A stretch of DNA of 64,000 nucleotides, taken from positions 1 to 64,000 of the forward strand of contig CAWCUK010000005.1 of NCBI GenBank assembly GCA_963798775.1. The letters are read 5' to 3'. Shown piece after piece: positions 1 to 10,250 of the stretch (position 1 is the first letter of the stretch; the number at the start of each line of letters is the position of its first letter). The position numbers and the translations under genes were made by a program. The DNA comes from CAWCUK01 sp963798775 (GTDB lineage: Bacteria; Bacteroidota; Ignavibacteria; Ignavibacteriales; Ignavibacteriaceae). The notes under the pieces are model-generated. The model worked only from the letters and a program-made list of their open reading frames with translations, did not search any database and was not told where the DNA came from.

Positions 1-1
1 A

Positions 2-22
2 TAAAAGAGGCTGTCTCAAAAG
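2..22. repeat. left terminal inverted repeat of the IS
   Basis: The bases TAAAAGAGGCTGTCTCAAAA plus one G match the reverse complement of 1736-1756 over all 21 positions. The inner part also pairs with 23-30 to make a local hairpin. Confidence 0.9.
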
Positions 23-80
23 GACAGCCTTTATTTGTTTTAAAAGTAGGTAATTAATAAATTGCATAAAAAACAAAAAA

Positions 81-1616
81 ATGATAGAACCAGTATTTAA
101 ACCCTACCACCAGAACCAATTATTTTTATTACCCCCCTCTATAGATGAAATGATAGATAAGAATCACCCGGTAAGAGTAGTAAATGAGGTAATAGAAAAG
201 ATAGATATTAAGCCATTGCTAAAACTATATTCGGGTGGAGGGACAAGCAGTTATAACCCTAAAATGCTGCTGAAGGTTATAGTATATGGATATTTAAAGA
301 ATACATATAGCAGTAGAAAAATAGAAGAGATGCTGAAAGAGAATATCCATATGATGTGGATAAGCGGAATGAATAGGCCGGATCATCACACAATAAATCG
401 CTTTAGATCTGAGAGATTAAAAAAAGTATTAGAGGAAATATTCAGTCAAATAGTATTGCTGCTATTAGATGCTGGCCAGTTGGGCTTAAAAGAAGTATAT
501 ATTGATGGAACAAAGATAGAGGCAAATGCAAACAAGTATACGTTTGTATGGGGCAAGGCAGTCAAAAAAAACCAAGAGAGAATAAAGCAGCAGTTAAAAG
601 AGCTATGGGCATATAGTCAATCAGTAGCAGAAGCAGAGAATAAAGAGGATTCAGAAGAAGATTTTAACGAGATAGGGCCGGAAAAAGTAGAAGAGACAAT
701 AAAGAAAATAGATAAGGCACTTAAAGATAAACCGGTCAGTAAGAAGGTTAAGCAGAAGCTGAATTATGCTAAAAAGAATTGGCCGAAGAACTTAAAAAAA
801 TATGAAGAGCAAGAAGAAAAATTGGGAGATAGAAACAGCTATTCGAAGACAGATAAAGATGCTACCTTTATGCGAATGAAAGAAGATCATATGATGAATG
901 GCCAGTTAAAAGCGGGTTATAATGTTCAGATATCGAGCAATAATCAATATATAGTAGATTACAGTATTCATCAAAAACCAACTGATACAACAACACTTCC
1001 TAAACATATAAACTCACACCAAGAAAAATATGGGGAAACACCAGCAGTAGTAATAGCTGATGCCGGCTATGGAAGTGAAGAAAATTACGAATACATGGAA
1101 AAAGAAAATATAGAAGCATTTGTTAAATACAACTACTTCGATAAAGATCGGAAAAAAACTAAAAAGGATAAGAAGCCATTTGCAGCTGAAAAATTATTTT
1201 ACAACAAGAGGAATGATTGTTATTACTGCCCGATGGGACAAAAGATGAAAAAAATTGGGGAAAGAAAAAGAAGAAGTGAGAATAATTATTTAAGAACTAT
1301 TTCTCTTTATCAAGCTGTAAACTGTAACGGATGTCCGGTTAGAGGAGTCTGTCATAATCAGAAAGATAATCGTATAATAAGTGTAAGTCATAGAGGCAAT
1401 TTCCTAAAGAATAAAGCAGAAGAAATCTTAGAATCTGAAAGAGGGGTATTGTATCGTAAAAAACGTCCGGTTGAGGTAGAGCCGATATTTGGCAACATAA
1501 AACAGAACAAAAAATTTAAGAGGTTTTATTTAAGGGGGCTTCAAAAGGTAAAAACAGAGTTCGGATTATTAGCAATAGCTCATAATTTGGCTAAATGGGC
1601 ACTAGTTGCAGATTGA
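81..1616 (+). CDS. IS1182-family transposase
   Basis: This 511-residue protein would catalyse cut-and-paste or related transposition of the surrounding element. The N-terminal part (about 1-130), opening with FKPYHQNQLFLLPPS and followed by a helical DUF772-type region, is typical of IS1182 and IS5-like transposases. Acidic positions that could form the DDE site are visible in YIDGTKIEAN (about 141-150) and in VIADAGYGSEENY (about 325). A cysteine cluster (CYYCPMGQ and later NCNGCPVRGVC, about 380-425) is the zinc-binding-like insert seen in this family. The C-terminal VEPIFGNIKQNKKFKRF carries the last catalytic Glu. Length matches intact family members, with no frameshift. The nearest inverted repeat is about 60 bp upstream. 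The family call is from motif memory; catalytic residues are inferred. Confidence 0.88.
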   Translation: MIEPVFKPYHQNQLFLLPPSIDEMIDKNHPVRVVNEVIEKIDIKPLLKLYSGGGTSSYNPKMLLKVIVYGYLKNTYSSRKIEEMLKENIHMMWISGMNRPDHHTINRFRSERLKKVLEEIFSQIVLLLLDAGQLGLKEVYIDGTKIEANANKYTFVWGKAVKKNQERIKQQLKELWAYSQSVAEAENKEDSEEDFNEIGPEKVEETIKKIDKALKDKPVSKKVKQKLNYAKKNWPKNLKKYEEQEEKLGDRNSYSKTDKDATFMRMKEDHMMNGQLKAGYNVQISSNNQYIVDYSIHQKPTDTTTLPKHINSHQEKYGETPAVVIADAGYGSEENYEYMEKENIEAFVKYNYFDKDRKKTKKDKKPFAAEKLFYNKRNDCYYCPMGQKMKKIGERKRRSENNYLRTISLYQAVNCNGCPVRGVCHNQKDNRIISVSHRGNFLKNKAEEILESERGVLYRKKRPVEVEPIFGNIKQNKKFKRFYLRGLQKVKTEFGLLAIAHNLAKWALVAD

Positions 1617-1735
1617 AGGCACTATTTGTAGAATGAAACTTTAAGATATCCTCGCCTAATTAATAAATTATACTTTATATACTCAAAAAGTCAAAAAATT
1701 AAACTAAAAAATAAAAAAGGCTGCCTCTAATTTTT

Positions 1736-1756
1736 CTTTTGAGACAGCCTCTTTTA
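1736..1756. repeat. right terminal inverted repeat of the IS
   Basis: Perfect 21-bp inverted copy of the left end. An upstream arm at about 1719-1728 pairs with it to form a hairpin at the element boundary. Confidence 0.9.
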
Positions 1757-1765
1757 ATATATAAC

Positions 1766-3900
1766 TTACTTTAGTAGTTGCATTTTTCTAACCGCCGTAT
1801 ACTTTCCCGCCGTTATACGGTAAAAATATATTCCGCTTGCCAAATGGGAGGCGTTAAAATCCGCGTCATAATCTCCGGCTGCCTTATATTCATTAACAAG
1901 TGTTTTTACTTCCCGCCCGAGAACATCGTAAACTTTTAATGTTACTAAGGAGTTTTTCGGTATGCTGTATTTTATAGTTGTACTCGGGTTAAAAGGGTTG
2001 GGATAGTTTTGTGAAAGATTATACTTATAATCCTTTATTTCTTCTTTCGCGACTTCCGTGGCAATCGAGTCCGGGTTGCTTTTCCATACACTCTCATCCG
2101 TGGCAAGATAAAAATTTCTTCCTTATCGAAAGTGATTTTCCATGAATTTAATTAAATCGAGGTTACTCGTATACTCTTCCCACGTTTCTCCATTATCTTT
2201 TGAATAATATATCTTGGTTTTTGAGTGTGTACCGTAATTCTCTACCGCGTAAGATACATTTATTTCCTTTGGTTTACATTTAATTCCAATATATGATGCC
2301 AATCTATTCCATTGTTAGCCGTTGTCCATGTTCGTCCCTTGTCAGTTGATTTCAATATCCTTCTTCACTGGAGCAAGCAAACACATCTCCATTGGGAGCT
2401 ATCCGGCAAATATTTCCTTTATGTATAATTGGTGCGGTCACTTACATTCCAGTTTCCCCCATCATCTGTTGATTTATAAATTGCCCCCTCTTGTACCGGC
2501 ATAAATATTTCTGCTACTGTCTATCCAAATCCGAATACAAACGGCTTGCCGCAAAACGCTGTCTCAACCGTTTCCAATCTCTCCGTTATCTGAAGTTCTA
2601 TATAAATCCCGTGCCTAAGTGAGGGCGTATATTCTATTCTTATTATCCTTATAAAGATAATAAGAAAAGTTATTTCCGAAACTCGTGTTCTCTCCCAATT
2701 ATCTCCGTTATCATAAGAACGGTAAGTTCCTTCGTCCGTACCGCCGAAAAGAACTCCATCTTTATCGGCAATAATTGAATAACAGTAGGAGTTGCTTAAG
2801 CCCGTTATTTATTACTTTCCATGTTTCTCCCGTTATCTGTCGATTTTTGAAAGCCGTTACTCCAGTTGGCTGTGTATATATGTTCCTTTTTTATCAAAGC
2901 AGATATCAAGAGTGTTTGCGGCAGTGATACCATTGTTAACCGGAAACCAGCTATCCCCGAAATCGGTGCTCTTAAAAACTCCGGCGGCGTTTGTACCTAG
3001 ATAAGTATTATTGCCGGATTTGGCTAGTTTATATGCCGCAGAAAATTTAGGCGGAAGGCCTTTATTCGACCATTTCCATGTTTTTCCTTCATCACCAGAA
3101 ACTGCAATTCCCCAACCATTACCAAACCAGCCGGTTTCATCATTGCAGCTAATAATCACATTTTTATTATATATACAATCATAAACATAATTTCCCCACC
3201 AAAAATTTTTATTCGTATTATACGTCCAGTTTTTACCTTCATCAGTGCTCTTGAATAAACTTGGGAAAGAGAAAAAATAAATCGAGCTATCTCCATCACT
3301 AGATAAACCATTATAACCCCTTAAGCTGTCAATGCCGATACTTTCCCATGGTGTATTTAATTTTATATTTTTTATATAAATGTTATGGTTAACAGCTGCT
3401 AATAATTGATCATTTCTGAACTGAAGAATTTTATAAATTTCACCATCATGACTATAAAGAGATGATTTCCATGATAAACCATCATCTGTGGTATATAATA
3501 TTTGGCCAGAACTTTTACCAACATACAAAGAATTATTAGAATCCACTTCTAGACAAGTAAAAAATCCTTTATTCAAGAAAGTAGTCCAGTATTCCAAATC
3601 ATTTGATGCCGATATTCCTTGCTTACCTAATGATGCGAGAATTTTACTCTTTGTAAAAACAAAATCCGTAATTCTACTTTGAAGTTTTAAATTAGCTTGC
3701 TTCCAGGACATGCCCCTATTAGTTGAATAATATATCTCTCCATAATTTGCCCCAGCTCCAACCACAATAGTATCGCCTTTAGATTTTAACGCGGTTATAA
3801 ACCCCCCAACTGGCCCATTTAACTTTTCCCATCTGTTTTGAGCATCAACTTTCATTAAGGTAAAAAACAGAATAAGTATAATCATTAAAATCTTCTTCAT
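1766..3900 (-). pseudogene. decayed BNR/Asp-box repeat protein with T9SS sorting domain
   Basis: The 5' part (2857-3900) is open for 347 residues: signal peptide (first 20 residues, ending VDAQ), then Asp-box repeats of the type STDEGKNW, SGDEGKTW and STDFGDSW. The frame is lost near 2880 by a 1-nt deletion relative to the paralogue at 4027-6144. Homology then continues in changing frames (TANWSNGFQKSTDNG, then a further 1-nt insertion near 2840) down to a recognisable C-terminal T9SS sorting domain ending VRKMQLLK and a TAA at 1766-1768. The last 330 bp are almost identical to the end of the paralogue, indicating tandem duplication or gene conversion. Known role of the family: secreted beta-propeller proteins, surface-attached via type IX secretion. 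This copy can at best yield a truncated protein without the sorting signal. Confidence 0.82.
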
Positions 3901-4026
3901 GTATAAACTCCTATATTTTCAGCTTTTCAATTATAAATGCGGCTTCCTTTTGGGAAGCAGCATGGTCATTTCGCCGTTCGATATTTTTTAATAAATAATT
4001 ATAATCTTGGTAATAATTAATGAAAT

Positions 4027-6144
4027 TTACTTCAGCAGCTGCATTTTTCTTACCGCCGTATACTTACCCGCTGTTATACGGTAAAGATATATTCCGCTTG
4101 CCAAATGGGAGGCGTTAAAATCCGCGTTATAATCTCCGGCTGTTTTATATTCATTTACAAGGGTTTTTACTTCTCTCCCAAGAACATCGTAAACTTTTAA
4201 TGTTACTAACGAGTTTTTGGGTATGATGTATTTTATAGTTGTACTCGGGTTAAAAGGGTTAGGGTAATTTTGTGAAAGATTATACTTATAATCCTTTATT
4301 TCTTCTTCTACGACTTCCGTGGCTATTGAATCCGGATTGCTTTTCCATACGCTCTCATCCGTGGCAAGGTAAACGTTGTCTTGGTTATCGAAGATAATTT
4401 TTTGAAATTGTATTAAATTCATGTTTGATGTACAATCCTCCCATGTATTCCCGTTGTCTTTTGAGCAGTACAATTTTTCCGGCGAGCTTGTATAATAAGT
4501 TTCTCCGAATGAAACGTATATTTCTCCCGCTTTGCTTATACCGAGACTACGCCCATAAGTTGAATTATTTCCAACATTAATTCTATTCCATGTATTTCCT
4601 TTATCTGTCGATCTTAATAGCCCATCTCCACGGGTTGCCGCGTATATATCTCCATTGGGAGCTATATCAAGTTTCCTAAAATAGGTTGATGGTTCAGTTG
4701 TACCTTCTCTTACTAAAGCCCATGTTTCTCCGTCGTCTGTTGATTTATATATCCAGTTGCCGTTTGTTCCCGCATAAATATTTTCATCTTCATCAACTAC
4801 CATACTTCTAATAGTAGTTCGTTCAAAGCTGCTGTCGTCAAGCCTTTCCCAGCTATTGCCGAGATCAGTTGTTCTATAAAATCCCCCGCTTACGTTTAGG
4901 CTGTATATTCTATTTCTTTTATCTTTATAAAGTTTATAAACATAATTATTACCTACATCCGCTGTCTGTATCCAGTTTTCTCCTTTATCCGTAGATAAGA
5001 AAGCTCCTTCCGCGGTTCCGGCTATTAGGTTATCATTATCATCCGCTATTACTGAGCAAAGATAGGAGTTAGTAAGGCCGTTATTTATTACTTCCCATGT
5101 TTCCCCCTTGTCTATAGATTTCTGTATCCCGTTACTCGAGTTGGCTGTATACATATTTCCTTCTTTATCGAAACAGATATCCATAGTATTAGCTGCTGTA
5201 ATTCCATTGTTTATAGGAAACCAGCTATCCCCGAAATCCGTGCTCTTAAAAACACCGGCCGCGTTTGTGCCGAGGTAAGTATTATTTCCGGATTTAGCGA
5301 GTTTAGTTACGGTTAAAAATTTTGGCGGTAATCCCTTGTTATTTGACCACCGCCATGTGTAACCGCTATCATCTGATAATGCAATACCGTAACCATTGCT
5401 TGATCCAGTTTCGCCCATACCGCCTATTAACCTATGGTTATAAAGGCAGCTATACATTTCATTACCATATCTTAGTAATCCAGTCGTATCCAGATGTTCC
5501 CATGTATTTCCGCCATCACCGCTTTTAAAAAAATTGGTTCCCACTGTAAAGGCATAAAGATTATCAGAATCATCCTTAAATATTTGATAATCAGACCCCA
5601 TACTATCATCCTTTACTGTCTGCCATTTTTGAGCATAGCCGTATTTCCTTAAAATTTTACTATGTGAGCCTGCAAAAGCTATCGTGTCTTTATAAAGTAC
5701 AAAACTTCGTATATAAGGATCGTTAGGATTATTATAATCAGAAAACCATGACTTTCCAAAATCAGAGGTTCTTAAAACTCGTCCGTCAACACTACCCGCA
5801 TAAATCAACGAATCATTCAAGTTCATTAAGCTAAATACGAAGGGATCATTTAAGGTTTTATCCCAATTCACATAATCATAAGATTTATATAATCCAGATG
5901 TGTACACTGAAGTTATTGCCCCATCATTTGAGGGCATAGTAAAATCAGTTATTCTATTATTAAATTTTATTTTTGACTCTTCCCAACTCCCACCATTATC
6001 AAAAGAATAATAAATTGATCCTTTAAATAAACCTGTTCCTGCTATTATTGTATCCCCTTGGGCAGTTAAAGCTGTTATCGCCCCACCTACAGGTCCGTTT
6101 AACTTAATCCATTTTTGCTGTGCATATACATTTATTATATTCAC
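4027..6144 (-). CDS. BNR/Asp-box repeat (sialidase/Vps10-like propeller) protein with T9SS sorting domain
   Basis: A 705-residue predicted secreted protein with about ten Asp-box motifs (S-x-D-x-G-x-x-W, for example SFDNGGSW, STDKGNTW, STDDGETW, SKDNGNTW), expected to build one or two beta-propellers. The last 80 or so residues are a T9SS type A sorting domain (SQNYPNPFNPSTTIKY, later LASGIYLYRI, ending KMQLLK). No enzymatic residues are evident, so a surface or binding role is only a guess. The start is doubtful: the GTG at 6144 lies inside the hydrophobic core of a signal peptide. A better ATG at 6182, with strong AAGGAAGAAGGG upstream, is out of frame and hits a stop after six codons. This points to a 1-nt indel near 6170, so either the gene has just lost its signal peptide or the sequence has an error. 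Confidence 0.7.
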   Translation of the reverse strand: MNIINVYAQQKWIKLNGPVGGAITALTAQGDTIIAGTGLFKGSIYYSFDNGGSWEESKIKFNNRITDFTMPSNDGAITSVYTSGLYKSYDYVNWDKTLNDPFVFSLMNLNDSLIYAGSVDGRVLRTSDFGKSWFSDYNNPNDPYIRSFVLYKDTIAFAGSHSKILRKYGYAQKWQTVKDDSMGSDYQIFKDDSDNLYAFTVGTNFFKSGDGGNTWEHLDTTGLLRYGNEMYSCLYNHRLIGGMGETGSSNGYGIALSDDSGYTWRWSNNKGLPPKFLTVTKLAKSGNNTYLGTNAAGVFKSTDFGDSWFPINNGITAANTMDICFDKEGNMYTANSSNGIQKSIDKGETWEVINNGLTNSYLCSVIADDNDNLIAGTAEGAFLSTDKGENWIQTADVGNNYVYKLYKDKRNRIYSLNVSGGFYRTTDLGNSWERLDDSSFERTTIRSMVVDEDENIYAGTNGNWIYKSTDDGETWALVREGTTEPSTYFRKLDIAPNGDIYAATRGDGLLRSTDKGNTWNRINVGNNSTYGRSLGISKAGEIYVSFGETYYTSSPEKLYCSKDNGNTWEDCTSNMNLIQFQKIIFDNQDNVYLATDESVWKSNPDSIATEVVEEEIKDYKYNLSQNYPNPFNPSTTIKYIIPKNSLVTLKVYDVLGREVKTLVNEYKTAGDYNADFNASHLASGIYLYRITAGKYTAVRKMQLLK

Positions 6145-6202
6145 TACGAAAATAAATATAACTAAGAGTTCTCATATTTCATTTTCCCTTCTTCCTTCAT
6201 GG

Positions 6203-8691
6203 TTATTTTAGTAACTGCATTTTATTTATTGCTGTATATTTACCGGATTTGCCGTTGGCAGTTATTTTATAAAAATATATACCACTTGATAATTCTGATG
6301 CGTTAAATTTAACATCATAACTGCCGCCTTGCTTATATTCATTTACAAGCGTGGTTATCTCTCTGCCGAGAATATCATATACCTTGAGTGTTACAAATCC
6401 ATCTGAGGGTAATTGATATTTTATTGTTGTACTTGGATTAAATGGATTGGGATAGTTCTGATTTAAACTAAAAGATAGTGTAGTTATATTCTGTTTATTC
6501 TCCGCTTGCTCTTTATTTGGATAATAAATACCGAGAGAAGTCATTGTATTGGTTTCACCGGAATAGCTGCTTCCGTTATACGCTTTTATATAATATTGGG
6601 CTGCATCTGATTTACTCCCTGTAGTAAATTCCATATCAACAAATTGATAGGTAGATGAATTTGTCAACCCGGAATAATACCAACCCGCTGAATTTACATT
6701 TCTATAAACACGATAATTTTGGACACTGCCAAAAGATGGCTCAGTATAAGGGCCCCAAACCAACTTTGGATGATTGTTTTCATTAAACATCAGCAAACAA
6801 TGGCTCCAATAACTTGCTAAGCCGCTTGTATTGGAACTCCCGCTGTTATTTATATCCCAAACACGCAAGATTGTACCGCTGGAAATTGTTATGAAAATTA
6901 TTTCCATTAGAAATATTTAAAACCCGGTGTTTGGCTAGATAAATCATACTGTATATAAACATTCGGGCTGTAGCTTGTAACGGCGTCGCGGAGGTCAAGG
7001 TAGATATAATCGATCTGTTTAAATCATTAGTTAATTTATAAAATCCGGCAGCTATAATTTTCCGGTACTGTTTTGGCTTCTATCCATCCAGTTATATTCC
7101 ATTCCGGGCAATTCATAAAGATTAGTTTCATCAAAATCACCAATTGCCGTCTTTTGATGCGGAAGCTAAACCACTGGGTACTGCTGATCGAAAAAGTTCC
7201 GTTGCTGTTTCTTTCCCAATAAGTTCCATAAGATGTTAAGGTAAAGGTTATATCTGCAGTTGCATTTGGATCCGGATCATATCCCCCAATTTTAAATTGC
7301 GTATCTTCAATCTCATAAGCGCCGATATCATAATCATTGCCCCAATATGGGCGGGGGTTGCCGGAATTATCTTCTGTTATTTCAGATAGATATATTCCCT
7401 TATTTTTAGCGGGGGATGTATAATCTAAACTAAAATCGCCATTACTGTAATCCGCAAAATTCGGATCCCCGGTTACCCCGTTATTTTCATACTTTGTGGA
7501 ATTACTATTCCAATTGGCTGCCGTTCCTTGAAAATTTATTTCCGGAGTACCGGTACCTGTATAATGGAGGTTATAGTTAAGGATTAAATTGCTTAAGCTG
7601 TCTTCGGGAAGATTTTCAAATTTTACAGTCTGGTATTCTCCGGATACATTGGCTTTGTAGAAAATATTGTTCTTAATACTTAAGGCGGCAACCTCGCCTC
7701 CATCTCTATAAACACTTAAGAGGTGTGGATTATTGTTTTCCCCGATCAAAGTATTGTTGAGTATATTTGCCTTATGCGTGGAATCATTAAAATGAACATT
7801 TATTAAATTCCAGCCTTGTGCAGAGACTATTGTGTTATTTATAATTCTTAAAGTATCTTCCACATCATTAGCGTCAAGCCCTTGCCTATCGGCATAAATA
7901 GCAGTGTTATTATATGCGATTGTACTATTATTAGTTAATTTATTCCTTTCTATATTTATATTTTGGGAGTGGGCTCCATTGGAAAAGTAAGTAACCTGAA
8001 TACAGTCTACATGCGGCTGGCTGCCTTCCGGAGCGCTATAATTATTTTGCAGAAAAACCTCGTTATCTAAAATATCTATATTATGCCCGGCTTGTATAAA
8101 AATGCCGTCTGTTTGCGCTGATGTATTTTTAACTACATTTATATCACAATTTTTAATTTCTGAATTTTCAACATATTGGAAAAATATGGCGGCACAGCTT
8201 ATTCCTTGATTTGCGATACCGATTGTATTTTCAAATTGACAATTTTCAACGTTAACACCGGATATATAACTGCCACTTGAAGTTCCACGAAACATTTACT
8301 CCATTTTTGAAATAATTCTGGAATTTTATACCTTTTATAGTAATATTATAGGCATTATTATGCACCAAACGCCATAAGAAAAATTAGCATCGCGTCTAAA
8401 ATTACTCCAGCTTCATCTGCCATAATAGTAATATCATGATTGTTATTAATATCAATAATTGCGTCATTATAAGCAGAATTTTTCGCCGAATATGTGCCCG
8501 CTTTAACGTGAATTGTAGAATTTGGGTTTAAATGGTTTATATCAAAATCATCAAAGTCTTTCCACGGAAAAGAACTGGTTCCTACACGAATACTGTTAGT
8601 CGTGGATTTGTCTACATAATAATCAGTGGCAAAACAGTATGATGAGAGTAATTAAGAAAAGGAAAACGAAAAAAGTAATGGTTTTACACAT
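6203..8691 (-). pseudogene. degraded right-handed beta-helix protein with T9SS sorting domain
   Basis: Pieces of one gene are readable in shifting frames. An ATG at 8691, with GGAGG upstream, opens a signal peptide (MCKTITFFVFLFLITLIILF) that stops at once. The next frame gives YYVDKSTTNSIRVGTSSFPW and an insertion-rich helix region. A 419-residue open stretch (7036-8295) has parallel beta-helix/NosD-like texture (IKNCDINVV, LRIINNTIVSAQG, LSIKNNIFYKANV) and the end-of-helix phrase DYDIGAYEIED. Further frames pass through 6908-7035, and the last open stretch (6203-6907) has a fibronectin-like segment and a T9SS sorting domain (LNQNYPNPFNPSTTIKYQL). At least four frame changes make a functional product unlikely. 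The family is usually a secreted polysaccharide-binding or -cleaving protein; no catalytic residues could be assigned. Confidence 0.75.
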
Positions 8692-8972
8692 TAGTCCTCC
8701 ATATTTAGAGTGTAAATAAAAATGTTTTGTTTGGTGTTGGGGATAAGAAAATGCACTTTAAATTTTAGAATGGAAAGAAGAAAAATATTTTATATTGAAA
8801 TATGTGTCGGTGAGCAATAATTAGTGATGCTAATAAGTCACTATGCCATTTATAATGGTTTTCCGCTCCAATTGTTCATTTTTATTGCGAAGCAGCGCGA
8901 AGATCGCCGTCATCGTGGGAAGATATTCTTCAGAACAGTTCCGAAATCTTTTACGACAGCCTTATTTTCCTT

Positions 8973-10196
8973 TCAAACTTTAAGCTCTTCCCCTTCCGAT
9001 TTTGCTACTATTGTAGCTCCGCATGAATCGCTCCAAACATTCACGGAAGTTCTGCACATATCTAAAATTCTATCGACTGCTAAAATCATTCCCACGCCTT
9101 CTAAAGGCAAACCAACGGCGGACAAAATAACGGAAATCATAACAAGTCCCGCCATCGGAATTCCGGCTGCCCCGATAGAAGCTAATAACGCGGTAAAAAC
9201 GACAATGATTTGTTTTACGATTCCCATCTCAACACCATAAGCTTGGGCGATAAACATAGCGGCAACGCATTCATACAAAGCTGTTCCGTCCATATTTATT
9301 GTTGCACCGAGGGGCAAAACAAAACTCGTAATTTTATTTGAAACGCCCGAATTATGTTCTACCGCTTCTAAAGTTAACGGCAGTGTAGCTGATGAAGACG
9401 AGGTTGAAAAAGCTGTTAAAAGCGGAGTTGTCATTGCCTTAAAATGTTTATAAGGATTAACTTTTGCGAATAATTTAACCAACAAAGGGAGAGAAATAAA
9501 CGCGTGAATTGCAAGTCCGGAAAGGACAGCAATCATATATAAGGCTAAACTATGCACCATGGCGAGCAAGGCTGCTTTATCATTTGCCAGTTCGGCAACA
9601 ACTTTAGAAACAATTCCGAAGATACCGAAAGGAGTGAATAAAATAATTAAAGAAGTAATTCCCATCATTACTTCGAAACCACCGTTAAAAAGATTTATTA
9701 AAGGTTTACCGTATTCATCATTTACCTTTGTTATAAAATAGCCGACAAGAATAGCGAAGAAAATAATCGCGAGCATATCGGCGGAAACAAGCGCGTCAAA
9801 AATATTTGTTGGAATTAACCGTAATAAAATATTTCCAAAACCTTTAGAGGCAACATCCATTCCCTCAACCGTTTTAGAAAGATTAAGATCGGCGCCGATA
9901 CCGGGTTGAATTAAATTAACCATTGTTAGTCCGGTAACAATGGCAAGTAAACTTGTAGTTATATAGTAAGTGAGAGTTTTAAGCCCAAGTTTCCCTAAAT
10001 TCTGCGCGTTGCCTACATTAGCAACTCCCGAAACAATTGAAGTTAAAATGAGCGGGACGATAATCATTTTTAAAGCCCTAAGAAAAATATCTCCCATCCA
10101 GGAAACATATTCAATTTGAGCCGGGAAAAACAATCCGAAAAGAACCGCGAGAAGCAAGGCAATTAATATTTGCCAGTGAAGTTTAATTTTAGGCAT
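8973..10196 (-). CDS. dicarboxylate/amino acid:cation symporter (DAACS/SLC1 family)
   Basis: A 407-residue inner-membrane carrier that would take up glutamate, aspartate or C4-dicarboxylates with Na+ or H+. The two family hallmarks are present: the serine-rich re-entrant loop STSSSSATLPLT (about 270) and the GATINMDGTALYE motif (about 300) that binds substrate and cation. A conserved Asp/Arg stretch, DRILDMCRTSVNVWSDS, follows near the C-terminus, and the Arg in it (MCRT) is the residue usually linked to acidic amino-acid binding. Eight hydrophobic segments fit the family fold and the length is typical. It lies 54 bp downstream of hemW on the same strand, possibly co-transcribed but functionally unrelated. 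Substrate is inferred. Confidence 0.88.
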   Translation of the reverse strand: MPKIKLHWQILIALLLAVLFGLFFPAQIEYVSWMGDIFLRALKMIIVPLILTSIVSGVANVGNAQNLGKLGLKTLTYYITTSLLAIVTGLTMVNLIQPGIGADLNLSKTVEGMDVASKGFGNILLRLIPTNIFDALVSADMLAIIFFAILVGYFITKVNDEYGKPLINLFNGGFEVMMGITSLIILFTPFGIFGIVSKVVAELANDKAALLAMVHSLALYMIAVLSGLAIHAFISLPLLVKLFAKVNPYKHFKAMTTPLLTAFSTSSSSATLPLTLEAVEHNSGVSNKITSFVLPLGATINMDGTALYECVAAMFIAQAYGVEMGIVKQIIVVFTALLASIGAAGIPMAGLVMISVILSAVGLPLEGVGMILAVDRILDMCRTSVNVWSDSCGATIVAKSEGEELKV

Positions 10197-10250
10197 AGCA
10201 AATGAATTTGAATGTTATTGAATAAGAAAAATTATTTATGCGAAAATTTA

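Larger units (their letters stand above)
2..1756 (+). mobile_element. IS1182-type insertion sequence, apparently complete
   Basis: One long transposase gene sits between perfect 21-bp terminal inverted repeats (2-22 and 1736-1756). Both ends can also fold into hairpins: at the left, AGGCTGTC pairs with GACAGCCT (8-30); at the right, the AGGCTGCCTC and GAGACAGCCT arms pair with one mismatch. Such end hairpins would act as terminators shielding the transposase from outside transcription (inference). The right end lies 9 bp past the stop codon of the adjacent minus-strand pseudogene, so the insertion did not interrupt that gene. Only one base of left flank is in the window, so a target duplication cannot be checked. 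The intact transposase suggests the copy is recent or active. Confidence 0.85.

Noticed and set aside
2322..3004. Short plus-strand open frames over the pseudogene
   Set aside because: They run antisense to the decayed Asp-box gene and reflect its frameshifts rather than new genes.
8824..9240. 138-codon plus-strand open frame
   Set aside because: Most of it lies antisense to the conserved C-terminus of the symporter, and its translation has no known motif or good ribosome site.
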